In this document: piece by piece, positions 60,225 through 64,000 of the stretch
Layout: each line of letters starts with the position of its first letter
How positions within the stretch are numbered: the first letter of the stretch is position 1
Source: an uncultured Bacteroidia bacterium
Lineage (GTDB): Bacteria > Bacteroidota > Bacteroidia > Bacteroidales > F082
Direction: 5' to 3'
Assembly (NCBI GenBank): GCA_902767725.1
Contig: CACXIM010000031.1
Location: 1 to 64,000 of the forward strand
DNA: 64,000 nucleotides
Program-made: the position numbers and the translations under genes
The notes under the pieces: generated by a model
Database searches by the model: none
Seen by the model: only the letters and a program-made list of their open reading frames with translations
Told to the model about the DNA's origin: nothing

Positions 60225-61243
60225 AGGTGGCCGTAGTCATATTGAACTACAACGGACGGAAGTTTCTCGAAAAGTTCCTGCCCAATGTCATCGCCAACTG
60301 CGACCCGACTTTGGCTGAGATTGTCGTGGCCGACAATGCCTCTACTGACGATTCGGTGGCTTTCATGCGTGAGCACTTCCCTGGCATTCGCTTGATTGAG
60401 AATGGTAGCAATGGCGGCTTTGCAACAGGATACAACCTTGCCTTGCGACAGGTGGAAGCCCAGTATTATGTGTTGCTCAACTCAGATATCGAGGTGGCCC
60501 CGCATTGGATAGAGCCCATCATCGAGCTCATGGATGCCGACCCGCAGATTGCCGCCTGTCAGCCCAAAATCTTGTCATACTACCACAAGGAACGGTTTGA
60601 ATATGCTGGTGCGAGTGGTGGCTTCATCGACAAGTATGGCTATCCCTTCTGCCGTGGCCGCGTGTTCCAAAACTTGGAGGTTGATGAGCACCAATACGAC
60701 GAACCGAAAGAGGTCTTTTGGGCCACGGGTGCCTGCATGTTCGTCCGTGCCGACTTGTACCACCAGATTGGAGGACTTGATGATAGCTTCTTTGCCCACA
60801 TGGAGGAAATCGACCTTTGCTGGAGACTTAAGAATGCTGGTTATAAGGTGTTTTGTTGTCCCCAGTCGTGGGTCTACCACATTGGAGGAGGCACCCTGCC
60901 GAAGAATTCACCGCGCAAGACCTACTTGAACTTCCGCAATAACCTCTCGTTGTTGGTGAAAAACTTGCCTGAACAGCGTGTGCATCGTACCATCTTCTAT
61001 CGCATCTTCCTCGATTGGGTGGCGGCACTGAAGTTCCTCTTCGAGGGCTGCCCAAAAGACTTTGGAATGGTTTTCAAGGCACATTGGGATTTCTACAAAA
61101 GGTTGAAATCCTTGAAAGCATATAGGAAAAACAGTGAGCACAAGAGTGTAAGCTGTATCTATCAACGCAACATTGTCTTCGATAATGTGCTTCGTAAGAA
61201 AAAGAAATACAGCGAATTGAAAGAAAGCGATTTCACCATGTAG
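60221..61243 (+). CDS. Family 2 glycosyltransferase, rhamnosyltransferase-like
   Basis: The protein of 340 residues has a GT-A fold: VAVVILNYNGRKFLEKFLP at the start, the metal-binding LNSDIEV, and GACMFVRADLYHQIGGLDD with the EEIDLCWRL block. These features are close to WbbL-type transferases of surface polysaccharides. It is coupled to the acyltransferase gene by an ATGA overlap. The stop codon TAG is the first part of a REP-like palindrome. Confidence 0.9.
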   Translation: MKVAVVILNYNGRKFLEKFLPNVIANCDPTLAEIVVADNASTDDSVAFMREHFPGIRLIENGSNGGFATGYNLALRQVEAQYYVLLNSDIEVAPHWIEPIIELMDADPQIAACQPKILSYYHKERFEYAGASGGFIDKYGYPFCRGRVFQNLEVDEHQYDEPKEVFWATGACMFVRADLYHQIGGLDDSFFAHMEEIDLCWRLKNAGYKVFCCPQSWVYHIGGGTLPKNSPRKTYLNFRNNLSLLVKNLPEQRVHRTIFYRIFLDWVAALKFLFEGCPKDFGMVFKAHWDFYKRLKSLKAYRKNSEHKSVSCIYQRNIVFDNVLRKKKKYSELKESDFTM

Positions 61244-61264
61244 AGACGCAACGCATTGCGTCTC
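61240..61264. repeat. REP-like palindrome, variant
   Basis: GTAGAGACGCAA...TTGCGTCTC shares the GTAGAGACG outer part with the 28-bp palindromes but has another centre. It supplies the stop codon of the glycosyltransferase gene. Confidence 0.7.
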
Positions 61265-61279
61265 AGAAACGTATTCGTA

Positions 61280-61693
61280 TTATTCCAAGGCCTCAATTGC
61301 CTTCGCATATCCTTCCAATCCCAAACCTGTAATACAATTCACGCAAGCCTCTGCCGTGAAGGAATGCCTGCGATAAGGCTCCCTTTTCGAAATGTCGGAA
61401 ATATGCACCTCAATGACAGGAATACTGATAGCGCGAATGCAGTCTGCGATGGCGATTGAGGTGTGGGCGTAGGCTCCTGGATTCATCACCACGGCATCAA
61501 ATCGGCCGTCGGCTTCTTGTAACTTGTCAATTAGTATGCCTTCGTGATTGGACTGGAAATAGGTGATCTCATGTTGTGGATAGCGTTTGCAGAGTTGGGG
61601 CAAATAGGCGTCGAAGGAAATATTTCCGTAGATTTCAGGCTCGCGTTTGCCTAATAGGTTGAGGTTGGGGCCGTTGAGGATGAGGATGTTCAT
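61280..61693 (-). CDS. aroQ: 3-dehydroquinate dehydratase, type II
   Basis: AroQ makes 3-dehydroshikimate in the shikimate pathway. The 137-residue protein has NGPNLNLLGKREPEIYG with the catalytic Tyr22, the NPGAYAHTSIAI block and the EVHISDISKREPYR block with the catalytic His region. It is a single-gene unit; a TACTTTTG box lies 20 bases upstream. Confidence 0.95.
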   Translation of the reverse strand: MNILILNGPNLNLLGKREPEIYGNISFDAYLPQLCKRYPQHEITYFQSNHEGILIDKLQEADGRFDAVVMNPGAYAHTSIAIADCIRAISIPVIEVHISDISKREPYRRHSFTAEACVNCITGLGLEGYAKAIEALE

Positions 61694-61713
61694 TGCTGTG
61701 CGTTTTTATGACG

Positions 61714-61721
61714 CAAAAGTA
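61714..61721 (-). promoter_or_regulatory. -7 element of aroQ
   Basis: TACTTTTG on the minus strand, 20 bases before the ATG. Confidence 0.65.
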
Positions 61722-61749
61722 ATGCTTTTGTTGGAATAATAAGCTATAA

Positions 61750-61787
61750 AAAAGGCAGGAGCGGTTTCCCTTCCGCTCCTGCCTTAC
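61750..61787 (-). terminator. Intrinsic terminator after the ADP-ribosylglycohydrolase gene
   Basis: AAGGCAGGAGCGG / CCGCTCCTGCCTT is a perfect 13-bp stem with a minus-strand T tract. Confidence 0.85.
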
Positions 61788-61811
61788 ACATAATCTTTAT
61801 ATGGCCTTATT

Positions 61812-62642
61812 TCATTTTAGGATGTTTGGCAGACGATAGCTCGTTTGGTTTTCCATGGCTCTGAGGATGGTTTTGAAGTCTTCAGGGAGAAGTTCCCATA
61901 TTTTCAAAGCTATGCCATCTGGAATCGTTTTGTAGAAGGCTTCAGCGATGCCGCCTGTGATGCAGGCGAGGGTGTCGCTGTCGCCGCCCAAGGAAACCGC
62001 CAACCTGATGGCTGACTCGAAGTCGGTGCTGTCCAAGAAGGCCACCATGGCTTCGGGTACTGTGCCTTGGCAGGAAGCGTCCCAGTCGTAGACAGGACGA
62101 ATCTCATCACATGTGCGGTTGAGATTATAGCCGTATTTTGTTGATATATAATTTCTTATCTCTTCTTTGCTTTTCCCGTTGCGAGCCATGAAAATGGCTG
62201 CTGCTGTCGATTGCGCCCCTTTGATGCCTTCGGGATGGTTGTGGGTGATGGCTGCCGAAAGACCTGCCACACGTTCCGTTTCTTCCAAGGTGTTGAACAT
62301 CCATCCGTTTGCGCTGCAACGCATGGCGGCACCGTTACCGAATGAGTTGTAAGGATGACGTATCCCATCTCTAAAAGATTCAGGCTCAAATAGCCAACGG
62401 TAAAAACCATGTCCATAGCCGCCCATAGGGCAGGGGTACTTCTTGGCGAAGCTCAGAAATGAGGCTTCCAAGGTGTCCATGCCGTGCTGCGGGTCGTTAA
62501 GTAGCCAATTTGCTACGGCCATGGTCATGACGCTGTCGTCGGTGTAGTTGCTTTTCGCGTCGAACAGCGGAAATTCTGTGGTCTTAATGTTGTTAAATTC
62601 ATATACCGATCCAACGGTATCTCCTATAATTGCTCCTAACAT
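61812..62642 (-). CDS. ADP-ribosylglycohydrolase family protein
   Basis: The 276-residue protein has the DraG/ARH fold with both metal motifs: TDDSVMT (Thr34, Asp35, Asp36) and GGDSDTLACITGG. Members remove ADP-ribose from proteins, nucleic acids or small molecules. A target cannot be read from sequence. It is 101 bases downstream of a VWA fusion gene on the same strand, separated by a word-type repeat. Confidence 0.92.
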   Translation of the reverse strand: MLGAIIGDTVGSVYEFNNIKTTEFPLFDAKSNYTDDSVMTMAVANWLLNDPQHGMDTLEASFLSFAKKYPCPMGGYGHGFYRWLFEPESFRDGIRHPYNSFGNGAAMRCSANGWMFNTLEETERVAGLSAAITHNHPEGIKGAQSTAAAIFMARNGKSKEEIRNYISTKYGYNLNRTCDEIRPVYDWDASCQGTVPEAMVAFLDSTDFESAIRLAVSLGGDSDTLACITGGIAEAFYKTIPDGIALKIWELLPEDFKTILRAMENQTSYRLPNILK

Positions 62643-62649
62643 GGTGTTT

Positions 62650-62735
62650 GATGTTTGATTGTTGAAATGATAATTAACTATGTTAAATCTTCGATTTCAA
62701 CGTAGTCAATTGTTGAATTGTTGTTTGATGCCATC
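62650..62735. repeat. Intergenic TTGTTGAA word repeat
   Basis: GTTTGATGTTTGATTGTTGAA and related words on the left face TTTCAACGTAGTC, TTGTTGAATTGTTG on the right; the arms match only in part. Confidence 0.6.
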
Positions 62736-62743
62736 AGTCATAG

Positions 62744-63841
62744 TTACACCAGCTCAGTCCAGAAGTCCATCGGAAGATGAATGTTGGGCACGTTGATGGC
62801 TCCAGCAAACAATGGCGCGATCTCACTGGGAGTGAAGCCAGCAATGCCGCAACCTATCTTAGTGACGAGGAAGGTCAGCTCAGGATGCATGTCGGCAAAA
62901 CGGATAAACTCCTCCACATAGGGCAGGATAGTGTCGGGGCCGCCTTGCATCGTGGGGATGGCGTAGCTTTGGCCTTGCAACCCCACGCCTTGACCCATTA
63001 TGGCTCCAAATTTCTCCGCAGCGATGCGTGCTGCGCCACCTGCATGTGCTCCGGCAAGGTTGCTGCCAAAGACGAAAATCTCGCCGTCCTTAAGGTTTTT
63101 GATATTCTCAGGCGTGATGCGGTCGCTGAATTCGCCTATCTCATGGTAATTTTTGGAGGAGCGGTGCTCCATGCTACGGTAGGCCTTGCGTTCTTCTCTC
63201 GACATAGCCGAAGTGGCGGCGAAGCCCATTGAGAATCGCGAGAACATTGACATTTTGGCTTTGCGTTCCTTTACCCATGCCTCACGCATGCCAGCGTTAT
63301 CGTCGACAAAAGCCATGTGGTTGTCGATGGAGAGCGAGGCAGAGGTGGCTTGCACGTCTTGGTTAGTTCCGATGTAAGCAAAGTTCCAGCCTTCCTCGTC
63401 TTTCATGCGTTCCACCAAGGCTTTGATGGCTTTGCCGCTGTATTCCTTGGAGGCGTTCTCCAGACCATCGGTAATGACGGTCACCACTGCTGTGGCGTCT
63501 TCCTTGTCCTTAATGGCCTTGTGCAAGGCATTGATACTAATGCCCATGGCATCATATAAGGGTGTGCAGCAACAGGGTTGATACTCTTTGGAAGTCAGCT
63601 CCTTGACTTCGGCGACCGGCACCATGTCGTATACCATGGTTTTTTCGCAGCTGCAGAAGACCATCAGCGACAAGAAGTGTTCTTGCGTGTCCTTGAAACG
63701 TTCCTGAGCTGAACGGATGCCACCCACGGTTTCGTTAAATCCTGCTATGGCCGCTTTTGCAATGCTACTCATCGAGCCGCTTTTGTCGAGGATAATCAGA
63801 TTATAGACCTGCGTCTTTGAGTTTGTGTTTCTTGTTTCCAT
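62744..63841 (-). CDS. VWA domain protein fused to a phage-related A1S_2505-like domain
   Basis: The 365-residue protein has an N-terminal von Willebrand A domain (about 10-200) with an intact metal site: DKSGSMS (Asp19, Ser21, Ser23), TPLYDAMG and ITDGLEN. A linker with MSREERKAYRSM follows. The C-terminal domain (about 250-365) has FVFGSNLAGAHAGGAARIAA, GQSYAIPTM and LVTKIGCGIAGF, like small stand-alone proteins of phages and bacteria (A1S_2505 type), which I recall as macrodomain-like but cannot confirm. The VWA half is TerY-like. The neighbouring ADP-ribosylglycohydrolase suggests a nucleotide or ADP-ribose theme. Confidence 0.8.
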   Translation of the reverse strand: METRNTNSKTQVYNLIILDKSGSMSSIAKAAIAGFNETVGGIRSAQERFKDTQEHFLSLMVFCSCEKTMVYDMVPVAEVKELTSKEYQPCCCTPLYDAMGISINALHKAIKDKEDATAVVTVITDGLENASKEYSGKAIKALVERMKDEEGWNFAYIGTNQDVQATSASLSIDNHMAFVDDNAGMREAWVKERKAKMSMFSRFSMGFAATSAMSREERKAYRSMEHRSSKNYHEIGEFSDRITPENIKNLKDGEIFVFGSNLAGAHAGGAARIAAEKFGAIMGQGVGLQGQSYAIPTMQGGPDTILPYVEEFIRFADMHPELTFLVTKIGCGIAGFTPSEIAPLFAGAINVPNIHLPMDFWTELV

Positions 63842-63879
63842 AACTTATTGTTTTATTGTGATTTTAAGATTATATAATT

Positions 63880-63934
63880 ATTATTGATTCCTAACTACTA
63901 ACTATTAACTCCTAACTGAACAACTGAAAAACTG
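63880..63934. repeat. Direct CTAACTA word repeat
   Basis: TTCCTAACTACTAACTATTA and ACTCCTAACTG, then AACAACTG and AAAAACTG follow in series between two minus-strand genes. Confidence 0.6.
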
Positions 63935-63935
63935 A

Positions 63936-64000
63936 TTAGAATTCTTGGCGTGAGTTATCTCCTTCTTTGTATTTATCATAGCGCTGTTTATTGAAGCGGA
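63936..64000 (-). CDS. C-terminal end of a further minus-strand gene
   Basis: The minus strand is open from the window edge to a TAA at 63936-63938 and encodes RFNKQRYDKYKEGDNSRQEF at the end. No family can be assigned from 20 residues. It lies upstream of the VWA gene in the same direction. Confidence 0.5.
   Translation of the reverse strand, partial: RFNKQRYDKYKEGDNSRQEF

Overview
The window is a chromosomal segment from an uncultured-type Bacteroidales bacterium. The evidence is the -7 promoter motif TAnnTTTG in front of most transcription units, the lack of Shine-Dalgarno sequences, Bacteroidetes-restricted families (DUF4290, DUF4293, DUF3078, GWxTD, Omp28, fused SecDF, Rho with a long N-terminal insertion) and two proteins with type IX secretion (T9SS) sorting domains. 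T9SS cargo argues against Bacteroides itself; the genus cannot be fixed from sequence alone.

Layout. 1-8.4 kb: a methyltransferase, ilvE, a T9SS-exported Omp28 protein, pyrF, prfA and a DUF4143 ATPase. 8.4-9.7 kb: an AT-rich islet with a decayed copy of the prfA/ATPase junction and an unfamiliar membrane protein. 9.7-28.5 kb: a minus-strand block with purM, a PorE-like OmpA protein, a C10 protease, secDF, a two-gene ABC exporter, dnaJ/grpE, murA, DUF4290 and a UvrD-type helicase. 28.5-39.7 kb: tRNA-Lys, a threonylcarbamoyl-AMP synthase, a PurF-like protein without its catalytic cysteine, SRP RNA, mpl, a LolA-like protein, rho, a phosphoesterase/DUF3078 pair, a TonB-like protein and rlmB. 39.7-44 kb: an accessory segment bounded by identical 28-bp palindromes. 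It holds an unidentified structured RNA, three zinc-ribbon membrane proteins and a REP-associated transposase (RAYT). 44-64 kb: a split S9 peptidase, efp, lpxD, DPP III, a rhodanese/metallo-beta-lactamase fusion, a sugar kinase, an aberrant tRNA-Ser, a TPR/HTH lipoprotein, GWxTD, a lipid A acyltransferase with a glycosyltransferase, aroQ, and an ADP-ribosylglycohydrolase next to a VWA fusion protein.

Much of the window is envelope biology: Mpl, MurA, LpxD, LpxL-type acyltransferase, LolA-like, SecDF, the PorE-like protein and the T9SS cargo. Most of the rest is core purine, pyrimidine and translation genes. Two themes stand out. First, at least eleven gene gaps hold imperfect repeats built from a locus-specific short word, most of them as inverted arms. 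Second, several genes carry small lesions: three apparent deletions with frameshift, one chimeric tRNA and one decayed duplication. These could be real decay or assembly error, and the sequence alone does not decide.
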